Positions 1-10,484 of a stretch of 64,000 bases of DNA are shown here, piece after piece; position 1 is the first letter of the stretch; each line of letters opens with the position of its first letter. Under the pieces are notes generated by a model. That model searched no databases. It was not told the origin of the DNA and was given only the letters and a program-made list of their open reading frames with translations. The stretch is from Apoda limacodes (lineage: Eukaryota > Arthropoda > Insecta > Lepidoptera > Limacodidae), in the NCBI GenBank assembly GCA_946406115.1, contig OX291549.1, positions 21,413,901 to 21,477,900 on the forward strand, in the 5' to 3' direction. A program made the translations under genes and the position numbers.

Positions 1-70
1 TGAGTCCATGGGAAGGACATAGGTTACTTGAAAATGTCAAGCGTGAGACGATTTTTTTTCGAAGACTAGT
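1..70 (+). repeat. Fragment of GTCAAG/CCCGGGGAAGG interspersed repeat
   Basis: The window opens inside a repeat seen again at 21681, 42240 and 47240 (reverse). It has the shared phrases 'ccatgggaaggacatagg', 'tacttgaaaa' and 'gtcaagcgtgag'. The family resembles 3' ends of insect RTE-type LINEs or associated short elements. Only its middle is present; the left part lies outside the window. Confidence 0.5.
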
Positions 71-292
71 CGAAGTGAGTCGTTATCTCCATTCATTTTT
101 ACAATCGTCAATTCAAATAGCGCGGGCACTAAGTAGGTCCGCCACGAATCAGCCGTCCAGTTTTTATTTTTTATTTTTTATTTTTTATTTATTCATTCGA
201 TTGTTTCAAACAGATATTAGGTACAATATGAGAAGTTTTATAGATAAGGTTACACTGCGCGCACTCAAAGTGTTCGTCGAAAAACGCCGACA

Positions 293-908
293 TTAGGCAG
301 GAACCAACGCGCGCCCTGCGAATGCACGTAGCGTGGGGGCAGTTGATTTTAGTACGTTCGCGAACACATTACCTGCCCGTACCTGGCTACGCCCTTGATA
401 ATTAGCACTATTTGCTCGAATGGGTAATTTGATAAGGTCTCCCGAGTCAGCCGCACTCATCCACCCTCACATGTTCATTGTTATACGACCGGACTCCATG
501 TTGGGCACTATCTGAGCACTTTTATATCGCGCATTATTTCGAAGACACAAACTTAGACGTCCATGATGGCTGGATTTAAAAATCTTTTAATCAGTAAAGA
601 TGACATTCCTCCAATCGAAGTTTAAGTGCTCCAAACAGAACGCTAACTTTGCTCTTTTATAATCTTCCGTTATTAAGGGATTGACAGAAAACCTACGATA
701 ATGCAGACCTTCACTATGAACAACACGACGAACGGCATTCACTCTTGTGTCAAATAAACCGGCGGCGTCGTGGTTAGTCGGCACGAATTTATTTTGGTCA
801 TACTCCCTCACCTATGTGTGTCTATGAGTATGGCCTACCTGTTCTATGACGGTGGAGCAAGGACCACGTCCTCTTTGAATCGCCGTACCCATAGAACAAC
901 TGTTTGCA
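293..908 (-). pseudogene. Tc1/mariner-type (IS630 superfamily) transposase relic
   Basis: Read on the minus strand, 908-812 gives a decayed helix-turn-helix end (QTVVLWVRRFKE, then stops). 811-590 gives an open stretch ending LEHLNFDWRNVIFTD, the block holding the first catalytic Asp of Tc1/mariner DDE transposases. The next codon is a stop (587-589) where the family has Glu; beyond it the same frame continues with KIFKSSHHGR, VPNMESGRI and GWMSAADSGD, all typical of this family. A second stop interrupts before GWMSA, and the frame ends at 293-295. It is therefore dead by several nonsense changes and lacks a readable N-terminus. I found no terminal inverted repeats by eye. Confidence 0.75.
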
Positions 909-1569
909 TTTTTGTGACTTTGTGAATTTCGTTATCGGCTTAGGATTCTTACATTGAATAAAAAAAACGATTTTGTAACAATGCCAATTTTATAGTTAAG
1001 CTCGAACTATATCCAGTTTCATGTCTTGATGAACTCATTGCATGACGTCAAAAATTGCGAATTGGAATTTCGAAAAATTTAAACAAACTTGTTGTGTTAC
1101 ATTTGTGTGAAATTTCCGTCTCAATTTTTGTTTTGTGCGCGCAAAGCTCTAAAGAAAGAGTAAAAATAAATAAAAAAATGTGTGGAAGCGTCGGGCTTAC
1201 TGGCTGAATAATTAATTTAATTTGAATAAATTTATTTGCAAGCGCAAATTCTTTTTTAAAATCTTTCACATAAAATCTGTTGTAACGAATCGAGTTGCTA
1301 CAAATCTTTGTCGTCTCTGTCAACCACGCGGCAGCGATAGTCCTGGGTACCCGCGGCGGCTACGGGGCTGTATAATTAAGTAATTTGCATTTCGCTTTTA
1401 CTTTCTGTTGGTACGTAAGTAAAGCGTCAGGAAAAAATAAAGTGTAAAATATGGGGTTTTTATGGATTTACCCCAATGCTAACTAACTTCTTATAGTTCT
1501 TCAGGAACTGGCAATGGAGTGTATTATTTTGTCCCTGGTCTTTTATTTTACCGCTTACTACTTTAAATC
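909..1569. other. AT-rich stretch without recognised gene
   Basis: Mostly AT-rich sequence with runs of A and T. A 91-codon open frame on the minus strand (1048-1323) has no recognisable motif and looks accidental. Confidence 0.4.
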
Positions 1570-1800
1570 TTTTTTTTCTGAATGACTACTGCCGCTTGGC
1601 TGATGCAGCCATTACTGCTCCACCGGGCTTTTGGGGCGAAACTCTGTAGGAGTCTCAGCCCATATAGCGCCCAACGCTCCAGGGCTCCCCGCTGGGGGAG
1701 CCTCGGCTTGGGTTGTCGACCAGCGTGGGCCTCGAACCCGAAGTTGAATCAGCGCCAGGAGGGGAGTTCCCAGTTTCTTTAAAGCGGGTAATTAGTGACG
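1570..1800. repeat. GC-richer unclassified segment
   Basis: GC content rises sharply (for example 'gctccccgctgggggagcc', a short hairpin near 1686). A 66-codon open frame is present, but it lacks features of a host gene. It looks like the remains of a mobile element of unknown class. Confidence 0.3.
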
Positions 1801-1804
1801 TATG

Positions 1805-1945
1805 GGACATAAATTATTAATATACCTTAGTCCAGATACATGGCTCATCACCTGTCACATAGGACTAAGGTGGTTGGAGAAACGAGGTGTGTGTCCAGCC
1901 ACCGATTACCTCCTTGTGGGGATAAAAACCGTAAAGATATAAGTA
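1805..1945 (+). repeat. Interspersed repeat with GGACTAAGGTGGTTGG core
   Basis: It contains 'cacataggactaaggtggtt' followed by 'ggggataaaaacc'. The same ordered phrases recur at 23112-23215 and 44150-44275 (plus) and at 30518-30790 and 33690-33870 (minus), so this is a dispersed family with at least five copies here. No coding capacity or clear termini; class unknown. Confidence 0.55.
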
Positions 1946-2307
1946 TATCTTTAAGGTTTATAATAAACCATGTATATAATATAGGTACACACATTGTATA
2001 AAGTACTTTAAGAATCTACAGAAAGTTAAAATCTACGTCAAGACGTAACTGGTTGTTAACCTTTATTAAATATGCAGTTTAGAATCGCTATTACTAGTTT
2101 TGAATCCTAGAGGTTCAGAAGGTTATCCACGTGGGATTCCTGCGGTCTACCTTGACCATATTAAGAAAGTTTAGTTGTAGCTGTAATTCATCGACGTAGA
2201 ATTTGGTTGTAGGTATTTTTCTGCGGGCACTTTTAAATTTTTTGAATTAAAAACCAGCCTGTGCCTCTCTGTGTCTTTTTTAATATCCTTGTACAATTTT
2301 CAGCCTA
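1946..2307. other. No recognised feature
   Basis: AT-rich sequence without open frames of note or repeats that I can match elsewhere in the window. Confidence 0.4.
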
Positions 2308-3680
2308 ATTAGATGCTCAGTTGCGAATTAGGACACACAAACAAATAAAAAAAACACACTTTCGCATTCATGAATATTGGTACGGATTAAGTAAATAAAT
2401 AATAAACAAATAGTTTTTAGCATTACACCAGTGCCATCTGGTCAAACTAAGCAAAACCTTTTTTTATACCAGATAATGGATACAAATCCCTATAATCCCT
2501 AGGGCCGCAAAGTGATTTCTATTTGGAATATGAATCATATAGAGATCGATTAAGAACATCGTATGAACAAGTAACTAGCCGCGTGGACCAAAAAAAGTTT
2601 GTGAAAAGTAAAAACCGCGTTAAATGAATTCCGCCTTTTTAATTGTTAACTCAAATTACCTTTTTTTATTCATTTAATTGGCCTTAACCATGCACAAAGA
2701 ATTTGAATTGCAATACAACGCGGCCTGCATTTTGGTAACGATGACACGTGGCAACGGTTTTTAGATTAATTTTATATAGTTTTCATTGTTTTAGATAGTA
2801 ATTTTACATATAAGTTCTATATTGAACAAAAAATTATGTGACACTTATATTTATTATAGGAAATAAGAATGAAGAGAATATCACTATTAGTTTTCCAAAC
2901 AATTTCAATTGAAGCTGAAATTCATATTTATGATGATACTTTTATAAGAAAATATTGCATTTACCTCAAGTAGTGGTAATAAAATAAGTAAATGGACTTT
3001 TCCTATTTATAAGTTACACTTAGGTATCTCTTTTCTCATAGTGATAAAAAGTAGAGTGCATCACTCGGTCGCAAAATTATTTAACCTCGTGCGCCGCCCT
3101 TTGCCGTAAAAATATTATTTTCATCCCTTGTGATAATTGTATTTTTTTAACTATTTTTTTGTAAATACATACATGTTGTTATAGAGAACACTTAGACACA
3201 AGACAAACGCAAATTTTCATCACTCAAAAGTTTGGTTTGTGCGGTAATCGAACCTACGCCCCTCATTATAAAACTTTATTATGCGCAGCTAAATAAAGTC
3301 TACAAACTTTGCCTCTACCTGTATTTATTTTTCATTTTTCTACTCATTTGGATTAAGAAGGTAATTAATATGGGTCTCAAAGCTATCTCATAAATTATTT
3401 CTTGTTAGCAAAAGTTCTTAAGGGACATTTAACACAAGCTATTTCTCTCGCCTAAATGTAAAGCAGCGCAGCTGGCAAACATTTCTCGGCCGAAAGTTTA
3501 CTAAAGTATACTGAAGCTATACATATTCATTGAAGACTCTCTTTATGAAGACACATTTATATTCTCTATGCGTTGTGTGGCTTATATATCAGTCATGATT
3601 TTGTCTGCGCACAACAGTCATGTACATATGTGAATACAAAATAGGCATGGTGTACGGTACTGTTAGAAAATAATAAGTTC
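2308..3680 (+). repeat. Tandem block, copy 1 (~1.37 kb)
   Basis: This block is repeated immediately downstream (3681-7110, minus the LINE insertion). Matching landmarks in order are: 'gctcagt' start; 'cactttcgc...ttggtacggattaag'; 'ccagataatggatac'; 'ccctagggccgcaaagtg'; 'gatcgattaagaac'; 'gtcgcaaaa'; 'gcggtaatcgaacctacgcc'; and 'gtcatgtacatatgtgaata' near the end. Copies differ by scattered substitutions and small indels. Inside it an old reverse-oriented tRNA-SINE (about 2415-2490 and 3160-3290) is split by a ~660 bp repeat that starts at the CCCTAGGG motif. Confidence 0.75.
2490..3150 (+). repeat. CCCTAGGG-family repeat, inside an older SINE
   Basis: Begins with 'ccctagggccgcaaagtgat' and runs to about 'catcccttgtgataattg'. 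Relatives lie at 5880-6575, 27010-27338 (minus) and 53861-54200. The flanking SINE reads continuously if this segment is removed (gataatggatac | gtaaatacatacatg), so it probably inserted into the SINE before the block was duplicated. No coding potential; class unknown. Confidence 0.55.
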
Positions 3681-3949
3681 TTTATTGCTCAGTCGCGAAG
3701 AAAGGACATACAAAGAAAAAAACAAACGCACTTTCGCCTTCATAAAATTGGTACGGATTAAGAAAATAAATAATATAATAAACAAATAGTTATTAACATT
3801 ACACCAGCGCCATTCGGTCCCAAACTAAGCAAAACCTTTTCTTATGCCAGATAATGGATACTCGTTTTATGATCATTACAACACTGGAGTTTCTTGCGCC
3901 TATTATTACCCACATTATTAATTTTTACTATTTACTGGTAAATTTCCTT

Positions 3950-5525
3950 CTATTTGGCAACAAGCTTATGTAATTTCCCTGCCTAAAATCCCTAATCGGC
4001 CAATTTCTATTTTGCCATTTTTATCGAAGTGGAGTAATTTTATTTGGAGGCGTGCGTAAATCGACAGTTTTCCAGTTTTATCTTCAACTTTAACCTTTTA
4101 AGTCAATTTTAATCTCGTTTTCGCCCTGGCCATAGCACTAGCTCAGCTCTCCTTAAGGTCACAGAAGGTATTAGACTGGCAATGGAAGACACAAAGGTTA
4201 CTACTGTGTTAGTACTAGTTGACTTCACAAACGCTTTCAACATCGTAGATTATGATATAATTTTGTATATTCTAACTAACCTTAATATTTGTCCTAATGC
4301 TTTAAACTGGTTTTCATCCTATCTTCATGGCCGCCAACAGTCTGTTCGCATAGATCAATATAATAATAATAAATATGTTTGGACATTACACACAGCGCCG
4401 TCTGGCCCCAAAGTAAGCTACGGATACAGATACATATATATTACTTTTTTTTGTTACATATTATACATAAGTACACCCAGACTCAAGACAAACACAAATA
4501 TTTTTTATCATATAAATGTTTGTCCGATGCGGGAATCGAACCCACACCCTTTGCGCAGCAGTTGGTCTCACTACCAACTAGGCTGCGAGGGAGTAATATT
4601 CCTCTAAATGGCGCAAACTGTCTGCTGGAGTTCCCCAAGGAGCAATCCTTTCCCCGCTTTTCAGCTGTTCTTACCATCTTTATGCCGATGACTTGTAACT
4701 TTACACAAGCACTGATATTGATAACATTTCAGAAGCCATTGATAAAGTTAATTTAAACCTTGGTTACATTTCCGATTGGTCACGCAGATTTGGAGTGACT
4801 GTGAACCCGTTCAAATGCCAAGCTATTATCGTATGTAGCTCAAGGTTACTCAGTAGGTTTGACTTAAGTAATTTTTTACAGATATACTATGAAAACACAA
4901 CATTACCCTTAACCTCTAGCGTAAAAGATCTGGGTCTATATATAGACAATACTTTTAGTTGGAATAATCAAATCGCAGATGTTAGTCGAAAAGTTTTCAA
5001 CGCTTTATCGATTAAAACATTTTCTACCATCTAAAACTAAAATCTTGCTAGTACAAACTCTAATCATTCCCATAATTGATTATGCTGATGTTTGTTATTT
5101 GGATCTGACCCAAAATCATCTCAATAAACTTGATCGTCTCCTAAATTTTTGTATAAGTTTTATTTTCAACTTATGAAAATTCGACCACATTTCCCAATAC
5201 CGTACTCAGCTTAACTAGCTACCTATCCGTGAACGCAGATAAATTAGGATTCTATGTTTTTCTTTATTCGACTTTAAATATTTCTCATTCTCCTCCCTAT
5301 TTAAAGAAAATGTTTCAATATCTTCACTGTTCTCATGACAGAGAGTTTCGTTCCTCCTCTAACATGCTGCTACGTTTATCTTCTCATCGTACTAGTTTTA
5401 TGGTCAATTTTTTTACCATTCAGCCAGCACTACTCTGGAACGCGCTTTCTAATAATATAAAGAAAACGCCTTCCCGAAATAGGTTTAAGCATTCGCTATA
5501 CAAAAACTATTTAGGCTCACCTTAA
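3950..5525 (+). pseudogene. LINE reverse transcriptase, broken by SINE and frameshifts
   Basis: Readable blocks in order: RPISILPFLSK near 4000; LVDFTNAFN (4218-4245), the palm motif with the first catalytic Asp; SSYLHGRQQ; then a SINE; SAGVPQGAILS (4621 on); a short deletion; LYADDL with the YADD catalytic pair at 4681-4692; SSVKDLGLYID; IDYADVCYLDLT; and the C-terminal block LLWNALSNNIKKTPS ending at the stop near 5525. At least four frameshifts or stops separate these pieces, so it cannot make an active enzyme. Confidence 0.8.
4358..4592 (-). mobile_element. tRNA-derived SINE inside the LINE
   Basis: Read on the minus strand it opens with a tRNA-like head: A-box region 'tagttggtagtg' and B box 'gggttcgattcccgc' (near 4530-4545). 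It continues with 'ttgtgtttgtcttgagtct' and ends 'ggccagacggcgctgtgtg' plus an ATT-rich tail at the left edge. It separates HGRQQSVRIDQ from the SAGVPQG block of the LINE, so it is the youngest layer here. Relatives: 25036, 26763, 38095 and 43915. Confidence 0.8.
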
Positions 5526-5879
5526 TCAATATCTTTTAATGAATCATATGTAGAACCTATAATTATTTATGTACCTATTTAAATACGTATTTATATATAT
5601 TTATTTATGTGTATTAATATTTATTTAAATATATATTTACATATATGTATCTATGTCTTTATTTAATTTACGTATTCAAACCCTATGTTAATAGATATTA
5701 ATCGTTCCTACATAAACAACAACCTTAAGCTTTCTGCATGACCCTAAGGTCGCTCGGTAGATAATGCCTGAGGCATTAAGTCCACCTAATGTTTTTTATT
5801 GCAATAAAGTGTTTAAATAAATAAATAAATAGATACAAATTTTTAATATACTTTTTTATCACATTTATTCAAAAATAAT

Positions 5880-6575
5880 CCCTAGGGACGCAAAGTGATT
5901 TCAATATGAAATGTGGATTATATAGAGATCGATTAAGAACATTGTATAAGAACAAGTAACTAGCTGTGTAATAAAACTAGCTAGCCACACGGACCAAATA
6001 AAAAAAAGTTTGTGCAAAAGTAAAAACCGCGTAAAATGTATTCCGCATTTGTAATTGTTAACTTGATTTTTTTTTATATTATTTATTTTATTGGCCTTTA
6101 CCTTGCACAAAGTATTTGCATTGCAATACAACACGGCATGCGGCCAGCATTTTGAAAACGATGCCAACTGGCAACGGTTTATTAGATTAATTTCATATAG
6201 ATTTGATTGTTTTATATAGAAATATTATATATAAGTTATATATTGTACTAAAAATTATGTGACACTTATATATATTTTATGAAATAAGAATAAAAAGAAT
6301 ATCACTATTAGTTTTCCAAACAATTTCAATTAAAGCTCATATTCATATTTATGATGATACTTTTATAAAAAAATAGAACGTATTCCTCAAGTAGTGTTAA
6401 CAAAATAAATAAATGGACTATTCTTATTTATAAGTTACACTTATCTCTTTTCTCATAGAAGGTGATAAAAGGGAGATAGTATCACTCGTGGGCCGTCCTC
6501 GCTGCGCTCCGGATTTAAAATAGCGCCCTTTGCCGTAAAAATATTATTTCGATCCCTTGTGATACAATCTACTAT
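5880..6575 (+). repeat. CCCTAGGG-family repeat, second copy
   Basis: Starts 'ccctagggacgcaaagtgat' and ends near 'gatcccttgtgatac'. It is the duplicate of 2490-3150. It carries an extra stretch 'gtcctcgctgcgctccgg' near 6497 that is missing from copy 1, so copy 1 has a deletion or copy 2 an insertion. Confidence 0.55.
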
Positions 6576-7184
6576 TTTATGTAAAAACATACATGATATT
6601 CATAGAAAACACCGATACTCAAGACAAACGCAAATGTTCATCACACAAAAGTTTGTTTTGTGCGGGAATCGAACCTACGCCCCTCATTATAAAACTTAAT
6701 TATGCACAGCTAAATAAAGTTAACAAACTTTGCCTCTACCTGTATTTATTTTTCATTTCAAAAAGAATTTTCTACTCATTTGGATTAAGAAGGTAATTAA
6801 TATGGGTCTCAAAGCTATCTCATAAATTATTTCTTGTTAGCAAAAGTTCTTAAGGGACGTTTAACACAAGCCATTTCTCTCGCCTAAATGTAAAGCAGCG
6901 CGGCTGACAAACATTTCTCGGCCGAAAGTTTACTAAAGTATACTAAAGCTATACATATTCATTGAAGACTCTCTTTATGAAGACACATTTATATTCTCTA
7001 TGCGTTGTGTGGCTTATATAACAGTCATGATTTTGTCTGCGCACAACAGTCATGTACATATGTGAATACAAAATAGGCATGATGTACGGTACTGTAAGAA
7101 GATTAAAAGTTCTTTTGTAGGATAATAACCCTTTTGTCGTAGCTCCGTTGTCAGTTTAATTGTATTGTTACAGAAACGACAACC

Positions 7185-7240
7185 AGAGCATTGAATAATT
7201 TTGACGATTCAAAAGTGGCTGTGAAAAACTAAACTTGAAT
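7185..7240 (+). repeat. 3' end fragment of CR1-like LINE
   Basis: 'ttttgacgattcaaaagtgg' followed by 'cttgaataaa' matches the 3' UTR of the well-preserved LINE at 62630-62680. Only the last ~50 bp are recognisable. Confidence 0.55.
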
Positions 7241-8329
7241 AAAAAAAATTGTGTAGTAAAATAATTGAATAAAAATAGGTACTAAATATACTTATATATA
7301 TTTTACACACTAATAAATATATAATGTATACTATACGTATACTTGACTTTTTTAAAAACGTTGGCATGTAATATTATAAAAGATACCATTAGAAGTAAAA
7401 AAACCTACGAAAAATACTTTTGGGTTATATATACATGTTATATGCTTAGTATCTTTTTAAACAAGCCAAAAGTACTAAATAATAAAATGTATTGTAGTAG
7501 TGACGTCACTACGACTAGATTCTTAGTGAATTATTATTATGGCGCTTTGACGATTATTGCAATTATCGCCTTGAATATTGCGTTAAGTATTTTTTATTAC
7601 ACTTACTCCTAAACAGTGTCATAACGTGCTGATAAAGTGAGTGCTTTCCTTTGTAATTTTTTCTTTTCTAAAGGCAAAGCGTGAGTTTATAAAACCCCAC
7701 TAGCAATATGATTTATTATGTCATTGAACGCACCTCGCGCGTTCTACTTGTACGATAAAACAGGAAGTAGACGTTTATTTTTACATTACTTTCATTACTT
7801 ACTGTTTTATCTATTTGCTCAAGTATGTACAAAAGTGCTATCTGTAGTTTAAGATATGAACTACGTGTCAAGCGAGCAATTATAGTGCAATATTTTCTTC
7901 GGAACCGATTGTCAAAAATAAAAACTACAATATATACAATATATATTTAGGCCATTTTAAATATTGTGAACTTTCAACGACACTAGCAACTAATACTATT
8001 CATAATATTGTATATGTTCCTTCCATTTTGATGTTGGTGAGTTACTTTATTTAGGACTAACAAAAAAAAATAGAAAATGTCTTTGTAGTCAGATGAGTTT
8101 AACATAAATGCGACACCGCCAGATATTGTGAGGAGAAATAAATTTCAACCTGCTACCACCGAAGCCTAAAATCAAATAGGTACTTAACCGCATACTCCAG
8201 TTTTATTACCTGGAGAAATAAGAAGAAAATGGGTTTGTTTTCAGAGAATGTCCTATTTACTTACTTTGGGGAAATCGCCAAAAAATACAAACCGTCTTTT
8301 CTATGGGCAATTTACTCTATGTTGAAGAG
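7241..8329. other. AT-rich, no supported gene
   Basis: Contains an 89-codon open frame (7343-7612) ending in a hydrophobic stretch, but with no known motif, strong AT bias and no supporting context. Otherwise nothing recognised. Confidence 0.4.
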
Positions 8330-9260
8330 CATTCTCAAGTCCAAAAATTCCATCAATATTGAACAGTATTAACAGCATTTTTGCGAAGCATAAGCGACAT
8401 AGAAATGTATGAAGAGCGATAGGTATCTCCCGGTCCAGTCTTTAATATAAAACGTGGTGTAAGACAGGGTGACCCACTATCACCCAAGATCTTTATAGCA
8501 GTCTTAGAACAAATATTCAGATCACTAGACTGGCCTAGAATGGGTCTCAAACTACATGGACAGTATTAATCACACCTTAGATTTGCAGATGACCTGGTAC
8601 TAATATCTGAAGACCCCGATGAGCTACAATAAATGCTACAAACGCTGAATGAACAAAGCAAGACAGTGGGACTCGAAGTGAACTAAAGTTATGACAAATA
8701 GAGAAAAGGCAACTATATATAACCTTGAATGGGTTAACGACTACATATATTTACGCAGAATACCACCTGGAATAAATATTGATCCATGAAGGAAATATTT
8801 AAAAGCAATCTGCCCGCCAAAATAAAAACAAAAGCTATGGAAACATGCCTAATGCCTTGCCTTACATATGCGTGCTAACCATAAACAAAACAGTCATTAA
8901 CAAAAGAATCACTACAAAGGTTAAGAGTTGTCAAAGAGCTGTAGAAAGAAGCTATATGGGAATGAAACTAAGGGATAAAGTTAATCAGAGAGAAGACAAA
9001 AGCGAAGGACGTAGTCAAACAAGCTCTTAAGCTAAAATGGAAATGGGCAGGTCACATTCAAAGAATTAATGAGAACAGATGGACAAAAATAACCACAAAC
9101 TGGTACCCGATAAATAAAAAGCGACGCCAAGGTAGACCATACAGAAGGTGGAACGACGATATAGCTAACGTAGCAAGAAAAATACGGAGCAGGCTGGCCA
9201 GAGATAGATCAAGATGGAAAATAATGGCTTTTACCGCTACAGGCGGTCCTTACATTTAAA
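8330..9260 (+). pseudogene. RTE-clade LINE reverse transcriptase relic
   Basis: From about 8445 one frame reads RGVRQGDPLSPKIF, then LRFADDLVLISEDPDEL with the FADD catalytic motif at 8582-8593, then NEQSKTVGLEVN. Farther on come CQRAVERSYMGMKLRDKV (near 8925-8980), KWKWAGHIQRIN (from about 9035) and RRQGRPYRRWNDDI (near 9125-9165). This order is diagnostic of RTE-type elements. Stops at 'tattaatca' (8565) and 'caataaatg' (8627) and several frameshifts show it is dead. The 5' half of the element is missing. Confidence 0.8.
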
Positions 9261-9620
9261 TAATTAATAATATAAAAAAAGTATTCATGTATGTATATTC
9301 TAAAATAAATAATATCCAGTAATCTAAATATAAAAATAATAATAAATTTGCATGATTATAATCTTATTTTGCATAAATGAATAAAATACATTGTATATTA
9401 ATGCCAATTGCTAAAAGTTATTTGTAACATATCATAGTAATAATATATTATAAATATTAATGTGTGTCAGAATTCTTATATTATTATAATGATATTAATT
9501 AATCATATTTAATTGTTAGTAATATTTAATACAGGTGAACAATGTAAGGAATCAATAAAGCTATTTTATTTATTTTATTTATTATTATATTATAGGTAGG
9601 TATCTTAAGGCATGTAAAAG
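9261..9620. other. AT-rich segment with LINE-like tail
   Basis: Very AT-rich, perhaps RTE 3' flank. 'aaggaatcaataaagctatt' followed by TTTA units (9549-9592) resembles the 3' end of another LINE, but there is not enough to classify it. Confidence 0.35.
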
Positions 9621-9639
9621 TGTTTTGAATAAAAAAATA

Positions 9640-9790
9640 TTAAGCTACAGGATACTGATGTGGCTGCCAAGTGAGTGTAGTGCTTTAGGGATGTTCGCAG
9701 AAGCACGAATCAAAGATTTTTACTGCAACATGTGGTGCCGAACTGGCTCTGTAATAGCCGCGTACGTGCGGCAGCGCTATCAGCGTCCTG
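9640..9790 (+). pseudogene. C-terminal LINE ORF fragment
   Basis: About 45 codons read LPSECSALGMFAEARIKDFY and then CRTGSVIAAYVRQR. The SALGMFAEARIKDFY block resembles the C-terminus of lepidopteran reverse-transcriptase ORFs. This is recognition by eye only. No start, no catalytic motif; a small relic. Confidence 0.4.
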
Positions 9791-9875
9791 GTACAGTGTC
9801 TGATGTAAAAATAATAATGAGCTAAATTGTACCACTGTTACGTGATTCATAAAAATAAATCTATAAATAAAAGAA

Positions 9876-10484
9876 CGAGTTGCACTCCGGGAGTGCCGGC
9901 AGAAGTGAAAACCTTTACACACGATTCGCGCTTAACACTCAAATATGTCACAAGACATGTCTTTAACATTATCAAGAAATAATAATGTTTGTTTATTTAC
10001 TTTTTTGACGTAGTATATTTGACATCGCAATCTGTCCTAGAATTAAAATTCCATATCCAACCTCCCTGTACTACTCATAATCGCGAATACTAAAAATAAA
10101 AATTATAATAGGCGTGGCATTACGGTTTCCGTATTTTACAAAGACAAAGATGCACTTTGTTCAATTTCCATATTTTAAACACTTTATATACACGAATTTT
10201 ACGAATACACAGCAGTATGGCCACTACACAGACGGTCGAGCCATCAGCTGTCACCATTCGCGCAAGCGCCCTGCGCCGCCTAAACGAAACAGCAGGCGCA
10301 GGCATACATTTTCGCCGCGCCGTAGAAAGAGAGGGGGATACTCCCTCTCCTACGCCGCGCCAGCTAGCTACTCTCCATCCGTCTTACGCATTTTCACGAT
10401 CAGGACACGTGACCTGGCGCGAGTTTATAATTTTTTACCCATTCCAAAAAAAGTGCACAACGTCGCTAAAGAAGTTTTCACTTC
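9876..10484 (-). mobile_element. Helentron-like (HINE) repeat, copy A
   Basis: Nearly identical to 34258-34909 in reverse. GAAGTGAAAAC (9902-9912) and its complement GTTTTCACTTC (10474-10484) form 11-bp inverted repeats. Outside one of them lies the 15-nt hairpin GCACTCCGGGAGTGC (9882-9896), close to the end of homology. Subterminal inverted repeats plus a single terminal stem-loop is the layout known for Helentron/DINE-1 rolling-circle elements; assignment is by inference. It contains a GC-rich core with several overlapping open frames (one of 137 codons, Arg/Pro-rich), which I do not take as a gene. Confidence 0.6.

Larger units (their letters stand above)
3862..5831 (+). mobile_element. 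5'-truncated Jockey-superfamily LINE, decayed
   Basis: A non-LTR retrotransposon remnant in the middle of the duplicated block. Its left edge follows 'ggatac' and its right edge precedes 'agatacaaat', so GATAC is a plausible short target duplication. The 3' end 'gcaataaagtgtttaaataa' followed by more TAAA units is typical of Jockey-type tails. The element lacks endonuclease and the start of the reverse transcriptase. Exact clade not assigned. Confidence 0.75.
3681..7110 (+). repeat. Tandem block, copy 2, interrupted by a LINE
   Basis: 3681-3861 matches 2310-2487 and 5832-7110 matches the rest of copy 1. Between them sits a ~1.97 kb LINE. Because copy 1 lacks the LINE, the LINE arrived after the duplication. 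The right end ('gtcatgtacatatgtgaata', then 'gatgtacggtactgtaag') parallels the end of copy 1 near 3655. Confidence 0.75.

Noticed and set aside
7343..7612. 89-codon open frame with a hydrophobic C-terminus
   Set aside because: AT-rich, no motif, no known relative, no context; frames of this length occur by chance in 64 kb.
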